Source: Planctomycetota bacterium
GTDB taxonomy: Bacteria > Planctomycetota > Phycisphaerae > Sedimentisphaerales > Anaerobacaceae
Direction: 5' to 3'
Assembly: GCA_022567055.1 (NCBI GenBank)
Contig: JADFHU010000359.1
Coordinates: 1 to 6,219, forward strand
Length of the DNA: 6,219 nt
How positions within the stretch are numbered: position 1 is the stretch's first letter; each line of letters begins with the position of its first letter. The translations under genes and the position numbers were made by a program. Positions 1 through 5,970 of this stretch are shown piece after piece. Below the pieces are notes generated by a model. That model was not told the DNA's origin, did no database searches, and saw only the letters and a list, made by a program, of their open reading frames with translations.

Positions 1-176
1 TCATCGACGGTTTCATGTTCGACATTGAAATCCTGATGCTGGCCCATCAGCAGGGCTACGCCATCTGCGACTTTCCCGTCGAGTGGACCTGTGATCGTGA
101 CAGCCGGCTTTCGCCCAGCAGGCAGGGTGGGTCTGTTTGGCGCGATCTGCGGGCGATACGGGCAAGGATTTCTTGA
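1..176 (+). CDS. C-terminal fragment of a GT2 polyprenyl-phosphate glycosyltransferase (ALG5/DPM1/GtrB-like)
   Basis: Only the last 57 complete codons are in the window; the first whole codon is at position 3 and the TGA stop is at 174-176. The fragment begins IDGFMFDIEILMLAHQQGY and continues with a DFPVEW segment and a D-R-D-S-R. This is the recognisable C-terminal signature of GT2 enzymes that move a hexose from a nucleotide sugar to dolichyl or undecaprenyl phosphate (pattern G-F-x-F-D-x-E-I-L, then G-Y-x-I-x-x-x-P-V-x-W, then S-R). In that family the F-D-x-E-I-L segment lies near the acceptor site and the enzyme works at the cytoplasmic membrane face. The ending, SVWRDLRAIRARIS, matches the usual short basic helix (R-D-L-x-x-I-R), so the gene seems to end naturally. 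No membrane segment is seen in this part, as for the ALG5/DPM1 soluble type. The 244-base gap to the next gene suggests it is not tightly coupled to the TPR genes. Family assignment is good; the sugar cannot be told. Confidence 0.82.
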   Translation, partial: IDGFMFDIEILMLAHQQGYAICDFPVEWTCDRDSRLSPSRQGGSVWRDLRAIRARIS

Positions 177-184
177 AGTGGTCA

Positions 185-202
185 GTGGGTCTGTGGGTCT
201 GT
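185..202. repeat. Doubled 8-mer GTGGGTCT just after the first gene
   Basis: GTGGGTCT occurs at 185-192 and again at 193-200, followed by GT, so the 10-mer GTGGGTCTGT is read twice (185-194 and 193-202). The same 10-mer occurs at 127-136, inside the last codons of the preceding glycosyltransferase gene. It is a short direct repeat of unknown role; three copies within 76 bases may be drift of simple sequence across the gene end. Confidence 0.5.
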
Positions 203-204
203 TC

Positions 205-224
205 TACTACGGCGGGATGTAGTA
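205..224. other. Small perfect inverted repeat (TACTAC / GTAGTA)
   Basis: TACTAC at 205-210 pairs with GTAGTA at 219-224 around the 8-base loop GGCGGGAT. It lies about 30 bases after the stop codon of the first gene. The stem is AT-rich and no T-run directly follows (the nearest is TTTT at 238-241), so it is not a convincing intrinsic terminator. It may help 3'-end processing or be chance. Confidence 0.35.
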
Positions 225-246
225 CCGAATAACCCTGTTTTGGAAC

Positions 247-316
247 TAAAATCCGAAGCACGAAATGCGAAATACGAAACAATATCGGATGTCCAAAATA
301 CGAATTCTCAAAACAA
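247..316. repeat. CGAA-type heptad-periodic intergenic repeat
   Basis: From 254 the sequence runs in units of seven: CGAAGCA (254-260), CGAAATG (261-267), CGAAATA (268-274), CGAAACA (275-281). The phase then decays through ATATCGG, ATGTCCA and AAATACG into an A-rich tail near 316. A related unit, TAAAATC, precedes at 247-253. Local composition is AT-rich, unlike the GC-rich genes around it. On the minus strand the units read TTCGTAT/TTCGCAT/TTCGTGC and translate to a spurious periodic peptide (FRISHFVLRIL). From memory, such degenerate heptads recur between genes in Planctomycetota and other environmental phyla and are often mis-annotated as small proteins. No function is known to me; it is not a CRISPR, as there are no spacers. 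Confidence 0.7.
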
Positions 317-388
317 AACCGGCCATCCAGCCGCAACAGACATAAGGAAGGAGACTCGGAAATCCTAATCGTGAAGGTCTTCCACGGC

Positions 389-420
389 TTATCCCCAGCC
401 GCGAGTCCCTAGCCCCAAGC
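389..420. repeat. NAGYCCC-type heptad block abutting a start codon
   Basis: In units of seven the sequence reads TTATCCC (389-395), CAGCCGC (396-402), GAGTCCC (403-409), TAGCCCC (410-416), then AAGC (417-420) directly followed by the ATG at 421. The units share an A at position two and a C-rich end. Because the block runs to the start codon, the next gene lacks a Shine-Dalgarno sequence at normal distance; the purine-rich AAGGAAGGAGA at 344-354 is about 66 bases too far upstream. The rest of 317-388 holds nothing else I can name. Confidence 0.55.
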
Positions 421-2118
421 ATGGTCGATACAGCAGAAATAGCCCTCCAGTACCACCAACAGGGATTGTATGCAGAAGCAGCGGAGGCCTATGCCCAGGC
501 CATTCACCACGATCCGGCCCAGCCTGAGCTGCTGTTCAACCAGGCCGCCGCCCTCTCTGCCCTGGGACACCCTGAGCAGGCGATCTGCTGCCTGCAGCGA
601 GCCGTCGAACTCAGACCCGACTACGCCGAAGCCCTTTACAATCTGGGCAATCTGCAAAAACAGACCCTACAGTTTGCCCAAGCCAGGCTGTCCTATGAAC
701 AGGCCATTCGTTGCAGACCGACTCTGTTCGCAGCCCATTACAATCTGGCCAATTTGCTCCGTGACCAGGAGGAACACGGCCTCGCTGTAGGGCAGTACCG
801 ATATGCCCTTGACATAGACCCTCGGCACGTCAATGCCTGGATCCAACTGGGAAAGACCTTGAGAAAGCAGGGTCGCGCCGATCAGGCGCTTCAATGCTAT
901 GAAGAGGCCCTGCTGGTCAATCCTCACCGTGCGGAGCTTCACTCTCAGCTTGGCATGGCACAGGCAGATCGGGGAGACTACGATGCAGCCCATGCCTCGC
1001 TGCGACAGGCACTCAGGCGGACATCCCGGCCGGCCGGCGTCCATTGCAACCTCGGCGCCCTGTACACCCTGGAAGGTCGCTACGCCGAGGCCATCGATCA
1101 GTATGAACGGGCCCTGGACCTGGACCGCAACCACGCCATGGCCCGCTGGAACCGGGCCCTGCTGCTCTTGCAAAGAGGAGACTTCCGTGAAGGATGGCAG
1201 CAGTACCAGTGGCGCCACAACACATCATTGATGGCAATGGCTTACGAGCCCCGCCACCACGGGCCCACATGGACCGGTCTGCCCTATAGGGGTCAGCGGC
1301 TCATGGTTCACTACGAACAGGGCTGCGGGGATCTATTTCAGTTCGCCCGCTACCTCCCCTGGGCGAAGACCCTGGGTGGGACGCTCCTCTTCGAGGTCCC
1401 GGCGTCCACGGCAGGTCTTTTCGAGCAATGGTCGTGCATCGACACGCTCATCGTCGGTTCACCGAAACTGAGAGTCGCGCCGAGCTTCGACATGCAGTGT
1501 TCTCTGCTGGATCTCCCTCATCTGGCGCGCACGACACTGGACACGATTCCCGGCCAGACGCCCTATCTCCACGCGTCACCGGAGCGGGTCAGGCAGTGGT
1601 CGTGCCGATTCACGGAGTCTGGGTTCCGCGTCGGTGTGGTCTGGGGCGGTAGCCCGGTCGGGGCCAATCGGCTGTCCACGCTTAAACTGAACGCCTGCCG
1701 CTTGGCGGACTTGGGCGAGCTGACGAAGATCCCATCCATCCGACTCTACGGCCTACAGAAGGGCCCGGCGGCGCAAGAGGTGGACCAGCACCCTCATCCG
1801 ATACTGTTGCGAAACCTAGGCCCTGAGTTTCACACCTACACAGACACCGCGGCGGCGATCGCCAATCTGGACTTGATCCTATCGGTTGACACCTCCGTCG
1901 CCCATCTGGCCGCAGCAATGGGTAAACCCACCTGGGTGCTGCTACGTCACGAGTCGGAATGGCGTTGGCTGCTCGATCGCGCGGACAGTCCCTGGTATCC
2001 AACGATGCGCCTGTTTCGCCAAGAGAAAAACGAGGGGTGGGCCCCGGTCATCAAACGGGTGTGTGACCAGCTGAACGACCACATTCACGCGTCGCATCCG
2101 GCGGGCGGGGAAAGTTAA
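421..2118 (+). CDS. TPR-repeat glycosyltransferase, GT9/GT41-like (565 aa), divergent paralogue
   Basis: Residues 5-242 form seven consecutive 34-residue TPR units, each with the usual G/A-x-x-x-x-x-G and A-I-x-x-Y/L-x-x-A-L pattern and a P near the turn (for example YNLGNLQKQ at 73-81). An eighth partial unit, RGDFREGWQQYQWR (252-265), leads into the catalytic part. Residues about 290-540 resemble the ADP-heptose/GT9 fold: EQGCGDLFQFARYLP (299-313), VGVVWGGSP (404-412), DLILSVDTSVAHLAAAMGKP (484-503) and SPWYPTMRLFRQ (523-534). The D of G-C-G-D and the D-T-x-x-A-H-L-A motif match the conserved catalytic and phosphate-binding positions of this fold. No signal peptide or membrane segment is visible, so the protein should be cytoplasmic. 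The likely role is acceptor binding by the TPRs and sugar transfer by the C-terminal domain. The start is the only ATG/GTG/TTG in frame after the stop at 343-345; there is no good ribosome binding site. Compared with the next gene, the loop after VVWGGSP has lost the H-x-N-D-x-N-R-S motif, so activity or donor may differ. Family call firm; substrate unknown. Confidence 0.88.
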   Translation: MVDTAEIALQYHQQGLYAEAAEAYAQAIHHDPAQPELLFNQAAALSALGHPEQAICCLQRAVELRPDYAEALYNLGNLQKQTLQFAQARLSYEQAIRCRPTLFAAHYNLANLLRDQEEHGLAVGQYRYALDIDPRHVNAWIQLGKTLRKQGRADQALQCYEEALLVNPHRAELHSQLGMAQADRGDYDAAHASLRQALRRTSRPAGVHCNLGALYTLEGRYAEAIDQYERALDLDRNHAMARWNRALLLLQRGDFREGWQQYQWRHNTSLMAMAYEPRHHGPTWTGLPYRGQRLMVHYEQGCGDLFQFARYLPWAKTLGGTLLFEVPASTAGLFEQWSCIDTLIVGSPKLRVAPSFDMQCSLLDLPHLARTTLDTIPGQTPYLHASPERVRQWSCRFTESGFRVGVVWGGSPVGANRLSTLKLNACRLADLGELTKIPSIRLYGLQKGPAAQEVDQHPHPILLRNLGPEFHTYTDTAAAIANLDLILSVDTSVAHLAAAMGKPTWVLLRHESEWRWLLDRADSPWYPTMRLFRQEKNEGWAPVIKRVCDQLNDHIHASHPAGGES

Positions 2119-2124
2119 AACCTG

Positions 2125-4236
2125 ATGTCCGTCGTTGACACCATGATAGAATCGGCCATGGACAACCACAAGGCGGGGCGTACCCAACGTGCCGAAGAAC
2201 TCTACAAGCGGATCCTCGTCCATGACCCGCGCAACGTCCAAGTACTGCACAATCTGAGCGTGATCTGTCACCAGAGTTCCAAGACGGGGCAGGCCATCGA
2301 GTGGCTCCGAGAGGCCATCGATGCCGACAGTTCTAATGCGCAACTCTTCAACACACTGGGCATGCTGCTGGAAGCCCATGGCCAGGCCGATCTGGCGGTG
2401 GAGGCACACCAGCGGGCCATCTCCATACGGGCAGACTATCCGGAGGCCTACAATGGCCTGGCAATCGCGTTGCAGGCTCAGGGACGCTCTGAAGAAGCTA
2501 TTGAAGTGTGCCGGACGGGACTGAAGGTGGACGTCAACTGCGCCAAGCTCTATGGCACCTTGGCCTATTGCCAGCAGGCCGTCGGACAAGACAAAGAGGC
2601 CTATCGCAATTTTCAGCAGGCCCTGATGTTGGATCCGGACCAAGTGGAGACCTGCAACCAGTTTGGGGTGCTGTTGGCAAACCAAGATCGGCACGAGGAT
2701 GCCATCCGTCACTACGACCTGGCGCTGCGACGGGCGCCGGACCACGCAGAGGCGTACAACAACGCCGGGATCAGCTATCGGGCCTTGGGCGACCTTGCTC
2801 AGGCCCGCCACCACTACGAAAAGGCCATCGCTTTGGATCCCGAGTTTGCCGAGCCCCACTACAACCTTGCCCACGTGCTCATGGAAGAGGACCATCTGCG
2901 CCAGGCGGCCCGGCACTGCCAGCAGGCCATTACACTCAAACCTGATTATGCGCCGGCCTACGATCGCCTCGGGCTCATTTTTCGCGAACTGGGAGATCCG
3001 GACAGCGCCGTCGAATACCACATGGAGGCGATTCGACTGGCGCCCACACAGGCCGAATCGTTTAACAACTTGGCGATTGCCCTGAAAAACCTGGGCCAGG
3101 TCGAGGATGCCCTCGAACTCTACCAACGCTCTATCGAACTGCAACCCGAACATCCTCAGGCGTACTACAACATGGCCAACATCTACAAGGAGAAGGGCCA
3201 GTGCAAGCGAGCCATTCAGCTCTATGCGCGGGCGTGCTGGATCGATCCCGGCTACGCCGATGCCCACTGGAATCTCGCCCTGACCTATCTCCTCAATGGT
3301 GAGTTCCAAAAGGGATGGGACCAATACCATTGGCGCTACCGGGCCCTGCCGGCCGGCTCGCTCTATCCACACCACTACCAAAAACCCAAATGGGATGGCA
3401 CAGCCCTGCAGGGAAAACGCCTTCTGATCCACTGCGAGCAGGGATTGGGCGATACGATCCAATTCGCCCGCTACCTGCCAACTCTAAAATCAATGGGGGG
3501 CACCCTGCTCTTCGAAACCTGGCCACCCCTGCTGCGCTTGATGGGGTCTGTCAAAGGTGTCGATCAGCTACTGGAGACCGGAGCACAGAAGACGCCTGAG
3601 GGACAGTTTGACCTCTGGGCCTCCATCATGGATCTGCCGGAACTGCTCAGGACAGATCTGGACACCATGCCTCTCGAGGTCCCCTACTTGACGCCGGATC
3701 CCGAGGGTGTACAGCAGTGGGGTCAGCGCATCGAGGGCGCAGGCTACAAAGTGGGGATCGTGTGGGCCGGCGCACCCACCCATGGCAACGATCACAACCG
3801 TTCCTGTCACCTGCGCTCCTTTCGCGAACTGGCGCAGCTCGACACCATCCAGTTGTACAGCCTTCAGCGCGGGCCGGCCATGGAACAAATCCGTGAACTG
3901 GACTCTGACTTCAAGATGACACCCATCGGTCACCTGTTCAAGGACCTGATGGACACCGCATGCGCGATGGAGCACCTGGATCTGATCATCAGCGTCGATA
4001 CGGCCGTAGCGCATCTGGCCGGGGCACTGGGCAAGCCGGTCTGGACGCTGCTTCCCCATGCGCCGGACTGGCGCTGGATGCTCAACCGATCAGATAGCCC
4101 CTGGTATCCCAGCATGCGGCTCTTTCGACAGCCACGTCCTGCCGCCTGGCAGGCGTTGTTTTCCGAGCTGCTCAAACACCTCAAACAGACCCTGGGTCAC
4201 GCCTCGGTCTCTGTCCCCAGAAAAGTGGCGCCATGA
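2125..4236 (+). CDS. TPR-repeat glycosyltransferase, GT9/GT41-like (703 aa)
   Basis: Eleven TPR units fill residues about 7-380 (typical unit ends: HAEAYNNAG at 207-215, HPQAYYNMANIYKEKG at 343-358), followed by the half repeat NGEFQKGWDQYHWRYR (391-406). The catalytic region has HCEQGLGDTIQFARYLP (436-452), VGIVWAGAPTHGNDHNRSC (543-561), LYSLQRGPA (577-585), DLIISVDTAVAHLAGALGKP (619-638) and SPWYPSMRLFRQ (658-669). These are the standard motifs of bacterial TPR proteins with a GT9-like domain, all intact, so an active enzyme is expected. It is cytoplasmic (no signal or membrane segment). The gene starts six bases after the previous stop. A GGGGAAAG at 2107-2114 gives a plausible ribosome site ten bases before the ATG at 2125; in-frame ATGs at 2143 and 2158 are alternatives that would trim only the first helix. 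It is a paralogue of the preceding gene: 23 of 33 residues match around EQG-x-GD and 38 of 52 around SVDT-x-VAHLA, with four more TPRs. The acceptor is probably a protein, as in FlmG or O-GlcNAc transferase, but this is inferred. Confidence 0.93.
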   Translation: MSVVDTMIESAMDNHKAGRTQRAEELYKRILVHDPRNVQVLHNLSVICHQSSKTGQAIEWLREAIDADSSNAQLFNTLGMLLEAHGQADLAVEAHQRAISIRADYPEAYNGLAIALQAQGRSEEAIEVCRTGLKVDVNCAKLYGTLAYCQQAVGQDKEAYRNFQQALMLDPDQVETCNQFGVLLANQDRHEDAIRHYDLALRRAPDHAEAYNNAGISYRALGDLAQARHHYEKAIALDPEFAEPHYNLAHVLMEEDHLRQAARHCQQAITLKPDYAPAYDRLGLIFRELGDPDSAVEYHMEAIRLAPTQAESFNNLAIALKNLGQVEDALELYQRSIELQPEHPQAYYNMANIYKEKGQCKRAIQLYARACWIDPGYADAHWNLALTYLLNGEFQKGWDQYHWRYRALPAGSLYPHHYQKPKWDGTALQGKRLLIHCEQGLGDTIQFARYLPTLKSMGGTLLFETWPPLLRLMGSVKGVDQLLETGAQKTPEGQFDLWASIMDLPELLRTDLDTMPLEVPYLTPDPEGVQQWGQRIEGAGYKVGIVWAGAPTHGNDHNRSCHLRSFRELAQLDTIQLYSLQRGPAMEQIRELDSDFKMTPIGHLFKDLMDTACAMEHLDLIISVDTAVAHLAGALGKPVWTLLPHAPDWRWMLNRSDSPWYPSMRLFRQPRPAAWQALFSELLKHLKQTLGHASVSVPRKVAP
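4233..4236 (+). promoter_or_regulatory. ATGA stop-start overlap (translational coupling)
   Basis: The TGA of the 703-residue TPR glycosyltransferase (4234-4236) overlaps the ATG of the GT2 gene (4233-4235). No strong ribosome binding site precedes it, so re-initiation by terminating ribosomes is the likely means of translation. Confidence 0.75.
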
Positions 4237-5036
4237 TACCGGTTCTCATTCCCCACTATCAAAAGATAGAGCAGCTCAGTCGCTGTGTCCTCTGTCTGGA
4301 GGAGCAGTCGCTTGCCGTCGAGATCTTCATCCGTGACAACAATCACGACAACATCTACTTCACAGCCGCCATCAATGAGGGCATCGGCAAGTACCTCCAT
4401 CAAGATTGCCGCTACATGATCGTCCTCAATCAGGACATGTATCTGGAACCCCAGGCCGTACAGGAAATGGTCTCCTTTATGGATCGTCACCCTCGATGCG
4501 GCATCGGGGCGCCGCTGCAATTGCGCGTACAGGATAGGGATTACTGTCTCTGCGCCGGTGGACTGCGGGCATTTCCCTTCGGTGCCCACACGCATGGACC
4601 CTTGAGCAGCTTCACCAGGGATGAGCAGATCCATTGGGCCAACGGCGCCTGCATGATTCTCCGCAAAGAGATGATTCACGAGATCGGACTGCTGGACAAG
4701 AATTTTATCTTTATTGGCAGTGACAGCGACTACAGTTTTACCGCCAGGGCCCGGGGATGGGAGGTGTGGCGGATTGTGCGGGCCCGCGGCGTGCACGAAC
4801 ATGGGGCCTCGGGTGTCTCCCACAACCCTGAGATTGAACTGCTGAAAGTCAACGACATGCTCTATTTCGGTCGCAAGTGGTTGACAGGCCAGACCTACCG
4901 CCATCTGGCCTGCGAGGGCAGCCAGTCCACGCCTGAGGTGATTGCCGATGTGATGGAGCAACTGGAACGAAGTAGAGACAACGCTATCACCGCTGTGGAG
5001 AATAGCAGACAACCTGTAAAGAATGAGATCGTGTAG
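4233..5036 (+). CDS. GT2-family glycosyltransferase (267 aa), rhamnosyltransferase-like
   Basis: The protein opens with a beta strand and loop typical of GT-A enzymes (MIPVLIPHYQKIEQL; 20-base limit respected), then IFIRDNNHDN (31-40), a variant of the usual V-x-D-N-x-S-x-D nucleotide-binding motif. NEGIGKYL (48-55) replaces the usual N-x-G-x-A-x-A-x-N. VLNQDMYLEP (64-73) is at the place of the metal-binding D-x-D, here N-Q-D. WANGACMILRKEMIHEIGLLD (135-155, given as landmark positions W135-D155) and GSDSDYSFTARARG (162-175) supply the acceptor-side and catalytic-base region, and VHEH (187-190) ends the core. This order is that of GT2 enzymes building O-antigen, rhamnan or glycoprotein chains. 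No C-terminal membrane helix is present, so it is probably cytoplasmic or peripheral. It overlaps the preceding gene by ATGA (4233-4236), which implies translational coupling, so the two enzymes are probably needed in fixed ratio. The last 20 residues are polar and not conserved-looking. Sugar and linkage cannot be read from sequence. Confidence 0.88.
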   Translation: MIPVLIPHYQKIEQLSRCVLCLEEQSLAVEIFIRDNNHDNIYFTAAINEGIGKYLHQDCRYMIVLNQDMYLEPQAVQEMVSFMDRHPRCGIGAPLQLRVQDRDYCLCAGGLRAFPFGAHTHGPLSSFTRDEQIHWANGACMILRKEMIHEIGLLDKNFIFIGSDSDYSFTARARGWEVWRIVRARGVHEHGASGVSHNPEIELLKVNDMLYFGRKWLTGQTYRHLACEGSQSTPEVIADVMEQLERSRDNAITAVENSRQPVKNEIV

Positions 5037-5061
5037 CGGCGGCTCGCCAGAGAAACGACGC

Positions 5062-5165
5062 TCGCTGTCGTCATCGTAACCGCAATCGTAACAGCGAATG
5101 GAATTGATAAAGACCTCGATTACGACCACGATCACCGCTTCGCTGACCACGACAACGACGTCAAG
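5062..5165. repeat. Hexamer-periodic repeat with inverted arms between two genes
   Basis: The left part reads in sixes with CG at a fixed place: TCATCG (5071-5076), TAACCG, CAATCG, TAACAG, CGAATG. The right part reads TACGAC (5121-5126), CACGAT, CACCGC, TTCGCT, GACCAC, GACAAC, GACGTC. The 7-mer CAGCGAA (5092-5098) is the exact inverse of TTCGCTG (5139-5145), and the similarity continues outward (TCGTAA before the left copy; complement TCGTGGT for the right), so the block could form a long imperfect hairpin or cruciform. Translated on the minus strand, the sixes give dipeptide-like runs (CYDCGYDDDSE and a V-rich run), an artefact of period six. From memory, similar (CGATTA)n-type blocks lie between genes in several environmental bacterial phyla. 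No coding role is supported. A smaller stem, ACGAC/GTCGT (5055-5059, 5067-5071), sits at its left edge; there is no T-run. Confidence 0.62.
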
Positions 5166-5187
5166 GACCAGGGATAAAACCGACACC

Positions 5188-5970
5188 ATGGATGAACTAA
5201 TAAAAACGCTCAGAGCCGCGATCCGACTGCACCAACAGGGAGAATTCTCCCAGGCGGAAGACCTCTATCGGGAAGTCTTGGAGCAGGATCCCCACCAATC
5301 CCTCGCACTGCACTCGCTAGGACTCATCGCCTACAAGCAGGAGCGTTTCGAAGATGCGGAAGAATTCGTCTCCCAAGCCAGCGAATCAGATCCGACGACG
5401 CCCCACCTGCACAACTCCCTGGGCGTCATCCGCGAAGCCTTGGACCAACCGGACCAAGCCGTGCGCGCCTACCACGAGGCCCTGCGTTTGCAGCCAAACT
5501 ACACGGATGCCCACAAAAACCTGGCCATTGCCTATCGCAGCCTTCAGGAGTACGACCGGGCGATCCGATCGTTTCAGGCTGCTTTGGCGACCAACGCCAA
5601 GGACGTGGACTGTCACTTCTTCCTCGCGGATCTGCTGAGCGACCGTGACCGCCATGCGGAGAGCATTTTTCACTATCAGCAGGCCATCGCGCTGGATCCC
5701 GCCTTGGCGGCCGCCCACAACAACCTGGCGATCGCCCTCAAGCTTCAGCACCGCCATGCGGAGTCCATCGCCGCCCAGGAAAAGGCCCTGCAACTGAAAC
5801 CCGACAGCATCAACTTTCACATCAACCTCGCCAGCATCTTGCAGGCCGAGGGTAGACTCGAAGAGGCGATCACCACCTGCGAAAAGGTCATTGAGCTGTC
5901 GCCCAAGCATCCCGTTCACCACTATAACCTTGCCTGCGTTCAACGCGACCAGGGACCAGGTAGCAGGTAG
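5188..5970 (+). CDS. TPR-repeat protein (260 aa), C-terminally truncated relative to TPR glycosyltransferases
   Basis: Residues 7-244 are seven 34-residue TPR units (for example AHKNLAIAYRSLQEYDRAI 108-126, AAHNNLAIALKLQHRHAESI 175-194). An eighth starts with HHYNLACVQRDQG (244-256) and stops after PGSR. In an intact TPR the G would be followed by a second helix (x-x-E-A-I-x-x-Y), and in the two upstream genes a glycosyltransferase domain comes next; neither is here or in the 249 bases after the stop. The last codons lie within a heptad repeat that supplies the TAG, so the gene looks cut short by repeat sequence or deletion. The start at 5188 is chosen because the TPR begins at once (MDELIKTLRAAIRLHQQGEF) and AGGGA lies at 5170-5174. 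An in-frame ATG at 5098 would add 30 Thr-rich residues encoded by hexamer repeat and is less likely. It could still act as a protein-binding scaffold; alternatively it is a pseudogene remnant. The TPR call is firm; function is unknown. Confidence 0.78.
   Translation: MDELIKTLRAAIRLHQQGEFSQAEDLYREVLEQDPHQSLALHSLGLIAYKQERFEDAEEFVSQASESDPTTPHLHNSLGVIREALDQPDQAVRAYHEALRLQPNYTDAHKNLAIAYRSLQEYDRAIRSFQAALATNAKDVDCHFFLADLLSDRDRHAESIFHYQQAIALDPALAAAHNNLAIALKLQHRHAESIAAQEKALQLKPDSINFHINLASILQAEGRLEEAITTCEKVIELSPKHPVHHYNLACVQRDQGPGSR

Noticed and set aside
254..281. Possible CRISPR or minisatellite array
   Set aside because: Units are only seven bases with no spacers, and degrade quickly; there is no CRISPR repeat-spacer structure or cas gene.
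13..336. A 107-codon minus-strand frame over the first gene end and the CGAA heptads
   Set aside because: Its N-terminal part (FRISHFVLRIL) is the translation of the heptad repeat and the rest is antisense to the ALG5-like fragment.
371..412. Short frame from GTG at 371 (VKVFHGLSPAASP) ahead of the TPR gene, as a leader peptide
   Set aside because: The ribosome-like AAGGAGA region is too far upstream, the last part is encoded by heptad repeat, and there is no attenuator-like structure.
421..2118. Naming these enzymes as O-GlcNAc transferase (OGT/SPINDLY) or heptosyltransferase (waaC)
   Set aside because: The TPR plus GT-B layout and some motifs are shared, but the signature set is that of the bacterial TPR/GT9-like group, whose donors vary; a gene symbol would overstate the evidence.
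2508..2945. A 145-codon plus-strand frame inside the 703-residue TPR gene
   Set aside because: It overlaps the true frame; composition is Gly/Arg/Pro-rich as expected from a shifted GC-rich frame, with no domain.
1942..3462. A 506-codon open frame on the minus strand opposite the two TPR glycosyltransferase genes
   Set aside because: It is antisense to well-supported TPR coding sequence and has a periodic V/L/G-rich translation that mirrors the 102-base TPR period. Long antisense frames are common opposite GC-rich TPR genes. It also spans the junction of two genes.
5098..5187. N-terminal extension of the last TPR protein from ATG 5098
   Set aside because: The added residues are Thr-rich codons of the hexamer repeat, no ribosome site precedes 5098, and the TPR fold starts at 5188. 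Kept as an alternative because of the ELIKT duplication.
4197..5189. A 330-codon open frame on the minus strand over the GT2 gene and the hexamer repeat
   Set aside because: It begins in the hexamer repeat (V-rich and YD-rich runs) and continues antisense to a clear GT2 enzyme; no domain is recognisable.
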